Source: Syntrophomonas zehnderi OL-4 (lineage in GTDB: Bacteria > Bacillota > Syntrophomonadia > Syntrophomonadales > Syntrophomonadaceae). From it: a stretch of DNA of 64,000 nt. This document shows positions 33,499-42,874 of the stretch, in pieces. Both the position numbers and the translations under genes were made by a program. The stretch spans positions 41,765 to 105,764 of the forward strand of contig NZ_CGIH01000013.1 in assembly GCF_000983115.1 (NCBI RefSeq). Reading direction: 5' to 3'. The first letter of the stretch is position 1, and the number at the start of each line of letters is the position of its first letter. The notes beneath the pieces were generated by a model. The model was given only the letters and a program-made list of their open reading frames with translations, was not told the origin of the DNA and ran no database searches.

Positions 33499-33994
33499 TG
33501 CCGTGTTTTTCTTGCTGGCGGTGATAACGGCGGGTTCGGCCCTGGGGGTCATAACTTCCAGGAATATTGTATATAGTGCGCTTTTGCTGGTAGTAACCTT
33601 CTTGGGTGTGGCGGGCTTATATTTTCAAATGAATGCCGGGTTTATAGGCCTGGTGCAAATCCTGATTTACGGGGGTGCAATTTCGGTTCTGATTATATTT
33701 GCGATAATGTTGGTAATGGACGTTGAACCTCATCGGACTAACCCGCCTAGCCCCAGACTACCAAGGCGTTTGGGCGGAATATATCTAAGCATCCTTTTAG
33801 TCATAACTATGGGGGCCGCGATCTGGTTTACTCATTGGCCTTTGGCCGTTGGCACCACCGGTGCGGATGAGATGGCGGTACTGGCAGATTTGATGCTGGG
33901 CAAATACGTAGTTGCTTTTGAGATAGCAGCCGTTTTACTCCTGGTAGCCATAGTAGGCGCTATTATTTTGGCCAAAGGAGCTGATGATAAATGA
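33485..33994 (+). CDS. nuoJ: NADH-quinone oxidoreductase subunit J
   Basis: 169 residues, five membrane helices; YGGAISVLIIFAIMLV is the typical conserved helix. Overlaps both neighbours by a few bases. Confidence 0.93.
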   Translation: MSLNDAVFFLLAVITAGSALGVITSRNIVYSALLLVVTFLGVAGLYFQMNAGFIGLVQILIYGGAISVLIIFAIMLVMDVEPHRTNPPSPRLPRRLGGIYLSILLVITMGAAIWFTHWPLAVGTTGADEMAVLADLMLGKYVVAFEIAAVLLLVAIVGAIILAKGADDK

Positions 33995-34299
33995 TTGGTT
34001 TCACGCATTATTTAATCCTGAGTACGATTTTATTTGGGATAGGGATGTATGGAGTACTGTCCAAACGTAACGCGGTCGCGGTATTGATGTCGGTTGAAAT
34101 AATGCTAAATGCGGTTAACATTAATTTTGTAGCCATCAGCAGATTCATTAATTCTGAGCCAGGGGTGGGCCAGCTCTTTGCAATTTTCGTGATAGTAGTT
34201 GCAGCCGCGGAGGTTGCTGTAGGACTGGCTTTGATCATTACGATATACAAACAAAAAAAATCAGTTAATCTGGATGATTTCGATTTACTAAAATGGTAG
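33991..34299 (+). CDS. nuoK: NADH-quinone oxidoreductase subunit K
   Basis: 102 residues, three membrane helices with the buried glutamates of the proton path (VEIMLNAVNI and AAAEVAVGLAL). Four-base overlap with nuoJ. Confidence 0.95.
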   Translation: MIGFTHYLILSTILFGIGMYGVLSKRNAVAVLMSVEIMLNAVNINFVAISRFINSEPGVGQLFAIFVIVVAAAEVAVGLALIITIYKQKKSVNLDDFDLLKW

Positions 34300-34313
34300 G
34301 CAGGTGAGATAAG

Positions 34314-36188
34314 ATGCAAAATGTTTTGAGTTTATCCTGGGTGATCCCCTTCCTGCCGTTTTTGGCCTTTGCTTTGATCGGTCTGTTTTTGCACCGCTGG
34401 CCGAAAATATCAGCGGCGCTATCTATTCTGTCGATTGGGGTCGGTCTAATCCTCTCCATACTGATAAGTATGATTGTTTTTGCAGGGGAGGCAGGTTTTA
34501 CTTATGAAGTTGCGGTTCGCTGGCTGAACATGCCAGGTCTGTCAGTCGATATGGGGCTTTTAATTGACCCTTTGACTGCTGTTATGCTGTTGGTAGTAAC
34601 GATTGTAGCGTTATTGGTACAGGTATATTCACTCGGCTATATGCATGATGATCCTGGTTTTGCCAGTTATTATGCGTATCAGAGTATTTTTGCCGGATCG
34701 ATGCTGGGTTTGGTAGTTGCCAATAATTTCGGGCAAATCTTTGTTTTTTGGGAATTGGTGGGACTGTCCTCCTACCTGTTGATCGGTTTTTGGTTTGGCC
34801 GTAATTCCGCCAAAGATGCCGCCAAGAAGGCTTTTATAACGAACCGGATAGGGGACTTCGGCTTTTTGCTCGGCATCCTCTTCCTGCAGATAATATTTGG
34901 AACCTTAAACTATAGCGAATTAGCGGGTGCGGTAGCAGGTTACGGCAATACCGCCATTTTGATTACAGTATCATTGCTGCTCTTTGCCGGACCGGTCGGC
35001 AAGTCAGCGCAGTTTCCTTTACACGTCTGGTTGCCGGATGCTATGGAAGGCCCGACTCCGGTCAGTGCTTTAATTCATGCCGCGACCATGGTAGCAGCCG
35101 GTGTCTACCTAATTGCCCGAGCCTTCTTCATTTTTAACGCTTCTCCTGAAACCATGTTGGTGATCGCCATAATAGGCGGATTCACCGCTCTTTTTGCGGC
35201 AAGTATCGCCCTGGTGCAAAATGACATCAAACGTATCCTGGCCTACTCTACCCTTTCACAGTTGGGATACATGGTCATGGCTATGGGTGTAGGAGCCATG
35301 GCAGCCGGTATGTTTCATCTGATGACCCATGCTTTCTTTAAGAGTTTGCTCTTCCTGGCCGCCGGATCGGTTATTCATGCCCTGGCTAATGAACAGGACA
35401 TCTGGAAAATGGGCAATCTGCATAAAAAGATGCCTATTACTACCTGGACCTTTGTTATTGGAGCTTTGGCTTTAAGCGGTATTCCGCCTCTGTCCGGGTT
35501 TTGGAGCAAGGATGAAATACTCCTTTCCGCCTTGGCCTCCGGTCATACCGCATTGTATATTTTGGGTTCACTGGTAGCTTTTATGACGGCTTTCTATATG
35601 TTTAGGCTGATCTTTGTAGCTTTCTTTGGGGACAATAAAGGGGGCGAACAGGCTCATGAATCGCCCGCTGTGATGACCGTACCCTTGATCATATTGGCCG
35701 TATTGGCAGTCGTAGCTGGTTTAGTCGGCTCACCTCTGATGAACAATGCCTTTGACCACTATATTACTTATCCGGGAGCATTTCATCCTGCCCCCAATCA
35801 CAGTATTATGATTATTTCGTCTCTGCTGGCAATAGCGGGAATATTTCTGGCGTGGGCGATCTATCAAAAAAAGTGGGTGGATTTCGAGCGTATCAAGATC
35901 AAGATGGGCGGCCTGTATCAGTTGCTCTACCACAAATATTATATAGATGAGATCTATGCCTGGCTAATCAAGCATTTTGTTGATGGCACTGCCAGGCTTA
36001 TGGAATGGTTCGATCTTAAAGTAATCAATGGCGCGGTAAACGGCATTGCTTGGTTAACCGGCCATCTGGGTATTACCCTGCGCTATACGGAAGATGGTCA
36101 GGTGCAAAGCTATGCACTCTATATGTACGCGGGTATTATTATTCTATTAATTGCAGCGTTGTGTGCCGTATTTACGGTGCTGGCTTAA
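34314..36188 (+). CDS. nuoL: NADH-quinone oxidoreductase subunit L
   Basis: 624 residues, the distal antiporter-like subunit with about 16 helices. FWELVGLSSYLLIGFW, GKSAQFPLHVWLPDAMEGPTP (split at Pro) and HAATMVAAGVY are diagnostic; the C-terminus carries the long lateral helix region. Normal length, 14 bases after nuoK. Confidence 0.95.
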   Translation: MQNVLSLSWVIPFLPFLAFALIGLFLHRWPKISAALSILSIGVGLILSILISMIVFAGEAGFTYEVAVRWLNMPGLSVDMGLLIDPLTAVMLLVVTIVALLVQVYSLGYMHDDPGFASYYAYQSIFAGSMLGLVVANNFGQIFVFWELVGLSSYLLIGFWFGRNSAKDAAKKAFITNRIGDFGFLLGILFLQIIFGTLNYSELAGAVAGYGNTAILITVSLLLFAGPVGKSAQFPLHVWLPDAMEGPTPVSALIHAATMVAAGVYLIARAFFIFNASPETMLVIAIIGGFTALFAASIALVQNDIKRILAYSTLSQLGYMVMAMGVGAMAAGMFHLMTHAFFKSLLFLAAGSVIHALANEQDIWKMGNLHKKMPITTWTFVIGALALSGIPPLSGFWSKDEILLSALASGHTALYILGSLVAFMTAFYMFRLIFVAFFGDNKGGEQAHESPAVMTVPLIILAVLAVVAGLVGSPLMNNAFDHYITYPGAFHPAPNHSIMIISSLLAIAGIFLAWAIYQKKWVDFERIKIKMGGLYQLLYHKYYIDEIYAWLIKHFVDGTARLMEWFDLKVINGAVNGIAWLTGHLGITLRYTEDGQVQSYALYMYAGIIILLIAALCAVFTVLA

Positions 36189-36200
36189 GGAGGTGGGAAA

Positions 36201-37709
36201 ATGAATCATTTGCCGATATTATCAATTACACTGTTCATCCCCATCCTGGGAGCCATCTTAATCATGTGCCTGTCGGCGAACAGGCAAAAGGCAATTAAGT
36301 ACATCGCTGCGGCGGCAACTTTTGTAAGTCTCATTTTGTCACTGCTGGTGTTCCTGAATTATGACCGCGCTGTGGGAGGAATGCAGTTTATCGAGCATAT
36401 ACCCTGGATTGCCGATCTGGGCGTCAGCTATGCTCTGGGGGTTGACGGCATCAGCATCCCTCTGCTGCTGTTGACCAATTTAATAGGTTTTAGTGCCGTA
36501 TATGCTTCCTGGAATATAAAAGAGCGGGTCAAAGAGTTTTTCGTCCTGTTGCTGATTTTAATTACCGGGGTTATGGGAACATTTGTTACCACGGATCTAT
36601 TTATTTTCTTCCTTTTCTATGAAGTGGTGGTCATTCCTATTTATTTGCTGGTCATTATGTTTGGTTCCTCCAAACGGGTAACCAAGGAATATGCCGGTAT
36701 GAAACTGACTATCTATCTGCTCATTGGAAGTGCTTTCCTTCTGGTCGGATTAATAGCCCTTTTTGTAAAATCCAAAGCTTTGCTGGGATTCCCCAGTATG
36801 GATATTATGACTCTGGCTAAAATCAACTATCCGTTGGCTTTCCAGATATTTGCCTATGCGTTAATGGCTGTCGGTTTTGGCACCTTGCTATCGATGTTTC
36901 CCTTTCATGCCTGGTCACCGGATGGTTATGCCGGAGCCCCTACGGCGGTAAGTATGATCCATGCCGGGGTATTGAAGAAAATCGGCGGCTACGGCTTGAT
37001 TAGGATCGGTCTTTTTATCCTGCCTGCGGGAGCCAAATATATTGCCCCGCTTATAGCGGTGCTGGCGATTTTTAACGTGGTATATGCAGCCTTTATCTGT
37101 CTAAGTCAAAAAGACCTTAAATATATCGTGGGTTATTCCAGTGTCAGTCACATGGGCTACGTTTTAATCGGTATTGCGGCATTAAATGTAATCAGTCTTA
37201 ACGGTGCCGTTATGATGATGTTTGCCCATGGGGTTATGGCAGCTCTCTTCTTTGCCATGATCGGCAATCTTTATGAGAAAAGCCATACCCGCAATGTTAG
37301 TGACTTTGGCGGTCTGGCCCATCAGATGCCCCGCCTGGCAACAGGTTTTATGCTGGCCGGGTTGGCTTCATTGGGTCTGCCCGGTACGGTTAACTTTATA
37401 GGTGAGTTTACCATCTTTGTGGGCGCCTTCAGTGTCTATCGGGTAATCAGTATCATTGCTATTACCGGGATTATTCTAACCGCGGTATATATTTTGCGAA
37501 CCCTGGGGGATGTCCTGTTTGGACCCCGCCGCGAGGAATGGGATCATTTGGAGGATCTGCAAGGGCCGGAAATGGTTCCTCTCATAGTCCTGGGAACGGC
37601 TATATTGATCGGCGGAATCCTGCCCTTTACAGTAATGGATTTGATTAACAGCGGGGTAGGACAGATCATAGCTCATATTGGAACAATCCAGATAGGGGGG
37701 ATATTCTAA
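36201..37709 (+). CDS. nuoM: NADH-quinone oxidoreductase subunit M
   Basis: 502 residues, antiporter-like subunit. ALGVDGISIPLLLLT, FYEVVVIPIYLL (proton-path Glu) and PFHAWSPDGYAGAPTAVS are typical. It shares one base with nuoN. Confidence 0.95.
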   Translation: MNHLPILSITLFIPILGAILIMCLSANRQKAIKYIAAAATFVSLILSLLVFLNYDRAVGGMQFIEHIPWIADLGVSYALGVDGISIPLLLLTNLIGFSAVYASWNIKERVKEFFVLLLILITGVMGTFVTTDLFIFFLFYEVVVIPIYLLVIMFGSSKRVTKEYAGMKLTIYLLIGSAFLLVGLIALFVKSKALLGFPSMDIMTLAKINYPLAFQIFAYALMAVGFGTLLSMFPFHAWSPDGYAGAPTAVSMIHAGVLKKIGGYGLIRIGLFILPAGAKYIAPLIAVLAIFNVVYAAFICLSQKDLKYIVGYSSVSHMGYVLIGIAALNVISLNGAVMMMFAHGVMAALFFAMIGNLYEKSHTRNVSDFGGLAHQMPRLATGFMLAGLASLGLPGTVNFIGEFTIFVGAFSVYRVISIIAITGIILTAVYILRTLGDVLFGPRREEWDHLEDLQGPEMVPLIVLGTAILIGGILPFTVMDLINSGVGQIIAHIGTIQIGGIF

Positions 37710-39121
37710 TGAATTACAGCTTGCTTGCCCCGGAAATCCTCGCTACTGCAGTAGGTATGCTGGTTTTAATACTGGGACTGATCTTTAAGGATAGAGCCCG
37801 TCAAAGCGTGGGCATAATTTCACTTTTGTCTTTAGTGGCAGTACTAATTTTGGTTATACTGCGTTTCACTGACACTCAGGTTTTCTTTAACGGTATATAC
37901 CAGGTGGATACTTATGCTAATTTTTTCAAAGCACTTTTCGCGTTGGCAGCCGTTTTAGTTATACTTAACTCCAGTCAATACATGGAACGCTTCGGGAATA
38001 AAAAGAGTGAGTTTTACGCCCTGATGATGTTTGCCACCGTGGGTATGATGGTAATGGCCTCGGCTGGGGATCTTTTAACCATCTATATCGGACTGGAACT
38101 AATGACGGTTAGCTTCTATATTCTGACCGCTTATTTGCTCGAAGATGAAACCTCATCTGAAGCCGGTCTGAAGTATTTGATATTAGGAGCCATATCTTCG
38201 GCAGTTCTACTCTTTGGCATGAGTCTCGTTTTTGCCTTAAGCGGTACTACAGTAATTACCCAGATAGCAGGTCAGATCAGTCGCGAACCGGCCTTGATTG
38301 CCGGGGTTATCCTCATAGCAGCCGGGTTTGCTTTTAAGATTGCGGCCGTGCCTTTCCACATGTGGGCTCCGGATATCTATCAGGGCGCGCCCACGCCGAT
38401 CACCACATATTTGGCGGTAGGATCCAAGGCAGCGGGTTTTGCGGCTTTGTTAAGAATATTTATTTTTGCCATCCCTTTAACCCAATTCAATTGGTCTCTG
38501 GTTCTGGCAATACTGGCGGCATTGACGATGGTAGTTGGCAACCTGATTGCACTTACTCAGACCAACGTCAAACGTATGCTGGCTTATTCAAGCATTGCCC
38601 AGGCTGGTTACATCCTGGCCGGTTTGGCGGCAGCCAATCAATATGGTTTAAAAGGTGTGCTGTTCTATGCCATGTTGTATGTATTCTCCAATACCGGGGC
38701 CTTCGCGGTAGCCACTGCCGTAGAAGTAAATACCGGCAGCACCGACCGGGATGCCTTCAATGCGCTGGGTCAACGCTCACCCATGCTGGCTGCGGTTATG
38801 ACAATTTGCTTGCTGTCCCTGGCGGGTATCCCGCCTATGGCTGGATTTGCGGGTAAATTTTATCTGTTTTCCGGGGCCATTCAGGCCGGTTACCTGTGGC
38901 TGGCCTTTATAGGTTTGCTTATGAGCATGATATCAGTATATTACTACCTATTGGTAGCCAAAGCCATGTATATAGGATCCAACCCCCAGACAGGAGCGAT
39001 GACTGTCAAAGCTCCCGCCCGCTTGGCTCTCTGGGTCTGCCTCTTGGCTACAATATTGATCGGTGTTTATCCCGCACTCTTGTCAAATTGGGCCCAAACC
39101 GCCATTTCTATTTTCATGTAA
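37709..39121 (+). CDS. nuoN: NADH-quinone oxidoreductase subunit N
   Basis: 470 residues, antiporter-like subunit with ~14 helices; YIGLELMTVSFYIL and PFHMWAPDIYQGAPTPIT are typical. Last gene of the operon; a strong terminator follows. No nuoE, nuoF or nuoG is present, so the complex probably takes electrons from ferredoxin or another donor, not directly from NADH. Confidence 0.95.
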   Translation: MNYSLLAPEILATAVGMLVLILGLIFKDRARQSVGIISLLSLVAVLILVILRFTDTQVFFNGIYQVDTYANFFKALFALAAVLVILNSSQYMERFGNKKSEFYALMMFATVGMMVMASAGDLLTIYIGLELMTVSFYILTAYLLEDETSSEAGLKYLILGAISSAVLLFGMSLVFALSGTTVITQIAGQISREPALIAGVILIAAGFAFKIAAVPFHMWAPDIYQGAPTPITTYLAVGSKAAGFAALLRIFIFAIPLTQFNWSLVLAILAALTMVVGNLIALTQTNVKRMLAYSSIAQAGYILAGLAAANQYGLKGVLFYAMLYVFSNTGAFAVATAVEVNTGSTDRDAFNALGQRSPMLAAVMTICLLSLAGIPPMAGFAGKFYLFSGAIQAGYLWLAFIGLLMSMISVYYYLLVAKAMYIGSNPQTGAMTVKAPARLALWVCLLATILIGVYPALLSNWAQTAISIFM

Positions 39122-39136
39122 ACCATTGCAAGTTAC

Positions 39137-39192
39137 ACCGGGACTATTTTTGTAACCCTGTTACGAAGATAGTTTCCCGGTTTGTTTTTTAT
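39137..39192 (+). terminator. Intrinsic terminator after the nuo operon
   Basis: ACCGGGA pairs with TCCCGGT and the stem continues with CTATTTTTGTAAC against GTTACGAAGATAG, three-base loop. A T-rich tail follows. It separates nuoN from the acyl-CoA dehydrogenase. Confidence 0.9.
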
Positions 39193-39265
39193 TGTAAAAA
39201 TATAACTATTATGGAACAAAATATACTATAATACTTGTAACTAAATATAAAGGGGAGGGGAATTT

Positions 39266-41098
39266 ATGTCAGCGAACTTTATCAACAGCACCCGAGACCA
39301 TAAGTTTATCCTTAAAGAATGGCTGAATTTAGAGCAAGTCTTAGCTACGCCGCGATTTAAAGGCGGCTATAGTGTGGATGATATCGACTTTATCCTGGAC
39401 AATGCCCTCAAAGGTGCCAGAGAAGTCGTGGCACCAACCTGCGAAGAAGCTGACCAAATTGGGTCGCGATTTGAAAACGGCCACGCCTTTATGCCTTCGG
39501 CATGCAAGGAAGCCTACCATTTTATCCAGCAAAATGGTTTTTGCAGCAGCAATAAAAACAAGAATGATCCCTCGGCTGTACCGTTAAGCGTTATGTGGTC
39601 CATGATGGAGTATATGATCGGAGCCAATCCTCATCTGGGAACCATTCTAGCAGGACCGGCAGCGGCCGGGGAAGTGCTGGAGGAATTCGGCAGCGATTAT
39701 TTGCAGAGGACGTATGTTGATAAAATGTTTAGTGGTGAATGGACGGCTACTATGTGTCTGACCGAGCCGGGCGCCGGATCGGATGTGGGTGATTTGCTTA
39801 CCCGCGCTTATCCAACCGGTGAACCCGGGGTCTACAACATAAAAGGAACCAAGTGTTTTATCAGCCATGCCGAAAACGGTATTTGCGACAATACCATTCA
39901 CCTGGTGTTGGCCCGCATCGAGGGAGCTGCCCCCGGCACCAAAGGCCTTTCGCTATTTGTAATACCTCAGTTTTTTAGTGATGAAGATGGCCATATAACA
40001 GAACCTAATGATGTAAGTGTCAGCGGAATAGAACATAAGTTAGGGCTCAAGGGCAATGCCACCTGTGTTTTGAATTTCGGCGAAGAAGGTAAATGCAAGG
40101 GCTGGTTGGTGGGTGATCCTCCCGGAGAAGACGGGGTTGGCGCCGGAATGAAGCAGATGTTTAAAGTCATGAATGAGGAGCGTCTGATGACCGGACATGC
40201 AGCCCTTTCCTTGGCGGCGGTTGCATATCACAACGCAGTTGCCTACAGCCAGGAACGTATCCAAGGCCGCCCTCTGACCGATCCCAAAGGGGAACGGGTT
40301 CCGATTCTGCAACATGAAGACGTAAGGCGTATGCTATTGTTTCAAAAGTCTCACATCGAAGTATTCCGGGCAATGATTATTAATAACTTTTATTTACTGG
40401 ATTTAGCCTATAATAGCCCTGATAAGAATTTAGCCAGGTATTGCGCTAACCTGGCAGAAGTTAACATACCTATTATTAAGGCTTACTGCAGTGATATGGC
40501 AATCGAGTGTATCTCTACTGCCATGCAATGTTATGGCGGTTATGGGTTTTCTGAGGAATATCCGATTGCCGAATTATATCGGGATTGCAGGATCTATCCC
40601 ATCTGGGAAGGAACTAATTACATTCAGGCCATGGATCTGGTAGGCCGGAAATTTACCCTGGGCAAGGGCCAGGTGTTTGCCGACTGGTTAAAGGAGATTA
40701 CCGATTTTGTAAATAAAAATGAGGGGACAAATGGATTTGAGCGGGAATTCGCCCTTATGGCTGAGGCATTGCAAAATTATCAGGGTATTCTGGCTACCCT
40801 GGGAAATTATATCGGTGAAAATAAAATTAGCATGATGCCTTTATTTGCTACCCGGATTCTGCATGCTACCGGGAAACTGTTGGGCGGAAAACTTATCCTG
40901 GATCAGGCCTTGCTGGCGCAAAGCAAAATCAACCAGCTAGGCAGTGAACACTTTGATTATGCGTTTTACAATGGCAAAATTGCCGCCGCTCGTTTTTACG
41001 TTCGCAACATTGTTCCGGAGATAGGAACCACACTTAGTATTTTCAAGGATGGGGATACCAGTGCCTTGGATATTATGGAAGAAGCATTTTTAGTTTAA
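39266..41098 (+). CDS. Acyl-CoA dehydrogenase with C-terminal extension
   Basis: 610 residues, the long form of acyl-CoA dehydrogenase (standard is ~380). FAD and substrate motifs: MCLTEPGAGSDVG (~160), GIEHKLGLKGNATCVL and the C-terminal core CYGGYGFSEEYPIAELYRD with WEGTNYIQ. The last ~140 residues are an extra helical domain as in the DmdC/AidB-like long group. It oxidises an acyl-CoA and passes electrons to ETF or another carrier. Own ribosome site AAGGGGAGGGG. The position just after complex I suggests a joint role in fatty-acid oxidation, but the terminator between them argues against one transcript. Confidence 0.92.
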   Translation: MSANFINSTRDHKFILKEWLNLEQVLATPRFKGGYSVDDIDFILDNALKGAREVVAPTCEEADQIGSRFENGHAFMPSACKEAYHFIQQNGFCSSNKNKNDPSAVPLSVMWSMMEYMIGANPHLGTILAGPAAAGEVLEEFGSDYLQRTYVDKMFSGEWTATMCLTEPGAGSDVGDLLTRAYPTGEPGVYNIKGTKCFISHAENGICDNTIHLVLARIEGAAPGTKGLSLFVIPQFFSDEDGHITEPNDVSVSGIEHKLGLKGNATCVLNFGEEGKCKGWLVGDPPGEDGVGAGMKQMFKVMNEERLMTGHAALSLAAVAYHNAVAYSQERIQGRPLTDPKGERVPILQHEDVRRMLLFQKSHIEVFRAMIINNFYLLDLAYNSPDKNLARYCANLAEVNIPIIKAYCSDMAIECISTAMQCYGGYGFSEEYPIAELYRDCRIYPIWEGTNYIQAMDLVGRKFTLGKGQVFADWLKEITDFVNKNEGTNGFEREFALMAEALQNYQGILATLGNYIGENKISMMPLFATRILHATGKLLGGKLILDQALLAQSKINQLGSEHFDYAFYNGKIAAARFYVRNIVPEIGTTLSIFKDGDTSALDIMEEAFLV

Positions 41099-41111
41099 CC
41101 TGTTTTTGGCT

Positions 41112-41168
41112 CGGCACTCAGCTCGGCCCGGTAGTGGGTTAGTGGTAAATGGATTCTGCTGAGTGCCG
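41112..41168. repeat. Dispersed inverted repeat (GGCACTCAG family), copy 2
   Basis: Arms CGGCACTCAGC and GCTGAGTGCCG enclose ~35 bases. It matches copy 1 (28061-28122) in its arms but not its middle. The right arm lies inside the last codons of the antiporter gene, which reads RHSAES there. Confidence 0.75.
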
Positions 41169-42605
41169 GGTAGCTTCGGAATCAAATAGCTCCAATAATT
41201 CATGTTTATCTTCATATCCGACCAGCAAAAACAAAATATCTTTATTTCTTATCGTTGTATCACCGCGCGGGGTAATTATATCATCTTTGCGCACGATGGC
41301 AATAATAAGGCTGTCCTTGGGCAGAGGGAGATCCTGCAGCTGTTTGTCGACCAGATAGGAATCCTTCTCCACGTAATACTCCAACAGTTCAGCTCGGGTT
41401 TGCTCCAATGATATTAATTCCAAGGAATGAGGTGAAGTGCGCTTCTTCTTTACCAACAAATCCAGTTTTCCAGCAAAAAAGTCAATCGTTGAGCCCTGGA
41501 CCAAAGCAGATATCAGCACTACAAAGAATACGATATTAAAGTAGTAGTTACCCTCCGGCAAACCGGCTGCGGCAGGATAAGTAGCCAGGACTATAGGAAC
41601 CGCTCCCCTAATACCCCCCCAGCATAGAAAAACCCTCTCCTTTAAGGAATAATCCCAAAATAACGTGGACAAGAATACCGCCAAGGGGCGGGCGACTAAG
41701 ATCAGTATCAGGGCAACAACTACACCTTGTTTCCAGAAAGTCAGGATTTCGGACGGAAAAACCAACAGGCCCAGCATTAAAAACAGCCAGACATTGCTAA
41801 ACGTAGAAAGTCCTTCTAAAAAGCGGGAAATACCTTGTTTATAAACGAACTCAGCGTTGCCCACATAAAAGCCGGCAATATATACCGCTAAAAAACCATT
41901 GGTTTTTAGTTGATCGGCTAATCCAAAACTCAAAAAGCATACACCTAGAATTAAAACGTAGTAAAAACCCCCATTATCCAATCTGGCCCGGTTGAATAGA
42001 TGGGGGCTGAGTTTACCGATGAGATAGCCAATGGCTAAGCCAGCGGTTATCTGCCAGGCCAGATTAAGCAGAAAAAGAAATGGGTTTGATAATGTCCCCA
42101 GCATATAGTCGATGATCAGGATGGTCAAAATAATCGCCATCGGGTCATTGGAGGCAGATTCTATTTCTAAAGTCGCGGCTGTTTTAGGCTGGATACTTTT
42201 ATTGCGAAACAAGGCAAAAACAGCTGCGGCATCGGTGGAAGAAATAATCGCGCCGATTAGTATGGAAGATTCAAGGCTCAAACCGATAACCAAATGAAAA
42301 AGAATACCGGCTGAGGCAGCCGTAATGATAATACCCACCGTTGCTAGAGAAAATGCCGGCTTAAAGGCTACTTTCAACAGCTCTTTTTTGGTATTAAAGC
42401 CACCCTCAAATAAAATAATGATCAAAAAGGCGGTAGCCACCTTTTGGGCCAGCACAGGATTATCAAAATATATCAGGTTTAAACCATCACTGCCAAAAAT
42501 CATGCCTAATACCAGGAAAACAATCATGCCTGGTATCCCTAAACGATCCGCCAGTTTGGTGGAAAAGGTTGCCAGTAATAACAGCAACGCTAATAACAGT
42601 ATCAT
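41139..42605 (-). CDS. CPA1-type K+(Na+)/H+ antiporter with TrkA-C domain
   Basis: 488 residues, about 12 membrane helices (residues 1-375) with the exchanger core FEGGFN (~72), ISSTDAAAVFAL (~125) and SNDPMAI (~150), then a cytoplasmic TrkA-C-like domain (~405-475). It resembles the NhaP2/CvrA potassium-proton antiporters that protect cells at high K+ or low osmolarity. The final ten residues come from a dispersed repeat at the gene's end. Single gene, convergent with the acyl-CoA dehydrogenase. Confidence 0.9.
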   Translation of the reverse strand: MILLLALLLLLATFSTKLADRLGIPGMIVFLVLGMIFGSDGLNLIYFDNPVLAQKVATAFLIIILFEGGFNTKKELLKVAFKPAFSLATVGIIITAASAGILFHLVIGLSLESSILIGAIISSTDAAAVFALFRNKSIQPKTAATLEIESASNDPMAIILTILIIDYMLGTLSNPFLFLLNLAWQITAGLAIGYLIGKLSPHLFNRARLDNGGFYYVLILGVCFLSFGLADQLKTNGFLAVYIAGFYVGNAEFVYKQGISRFLEGLSTFSNVWLFLMLGLLVFPSEILTFWKQGVVVALILILVARPLAVFLSTLFWDYSLKERVFLCWGGIRGAVPIVLATYPAAAGLPEGNYYFNIVFFVVLISALVQGSTIDFFAGKLDLLVKKKRTSPHSLELISLEQTRAELLEYYVEKDSYLVDKQLQDLPLPKDSLIIAIVRKDDIITPRGDTTIRNKDILFLLVGYEDKHELLELFDSEATRHSAESIYH

Positions 42606-42874
42606 TTTAATCTCCTCAGTTTTTTATTCTAACATAGAAAGGCTGGTTAATGGTACGGAGTTTCCCGACTTATGCCTCATGTATTATAAGCATTATATTT
42701 TCCAAGAAATCGCAGGCAGTAACACGAAATCAGGAAGAGGGACGCTTTTAGGGTATTTTTCGCTAATTGTGGAAATATTGTACTTACTAATTATAATGTT
42801 TATAATTTTAGCCAGTAATATGCTGCGCAAGCCAAAAGCGATTATTTATCCTAAATAATAAAGGAGTTGATTAA

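Noticed and set aside
42325..42858. 177-codon plus-strand gene
   Set aside because: Mostly antisense of the antiporter gene; no ribosome site or family motif.
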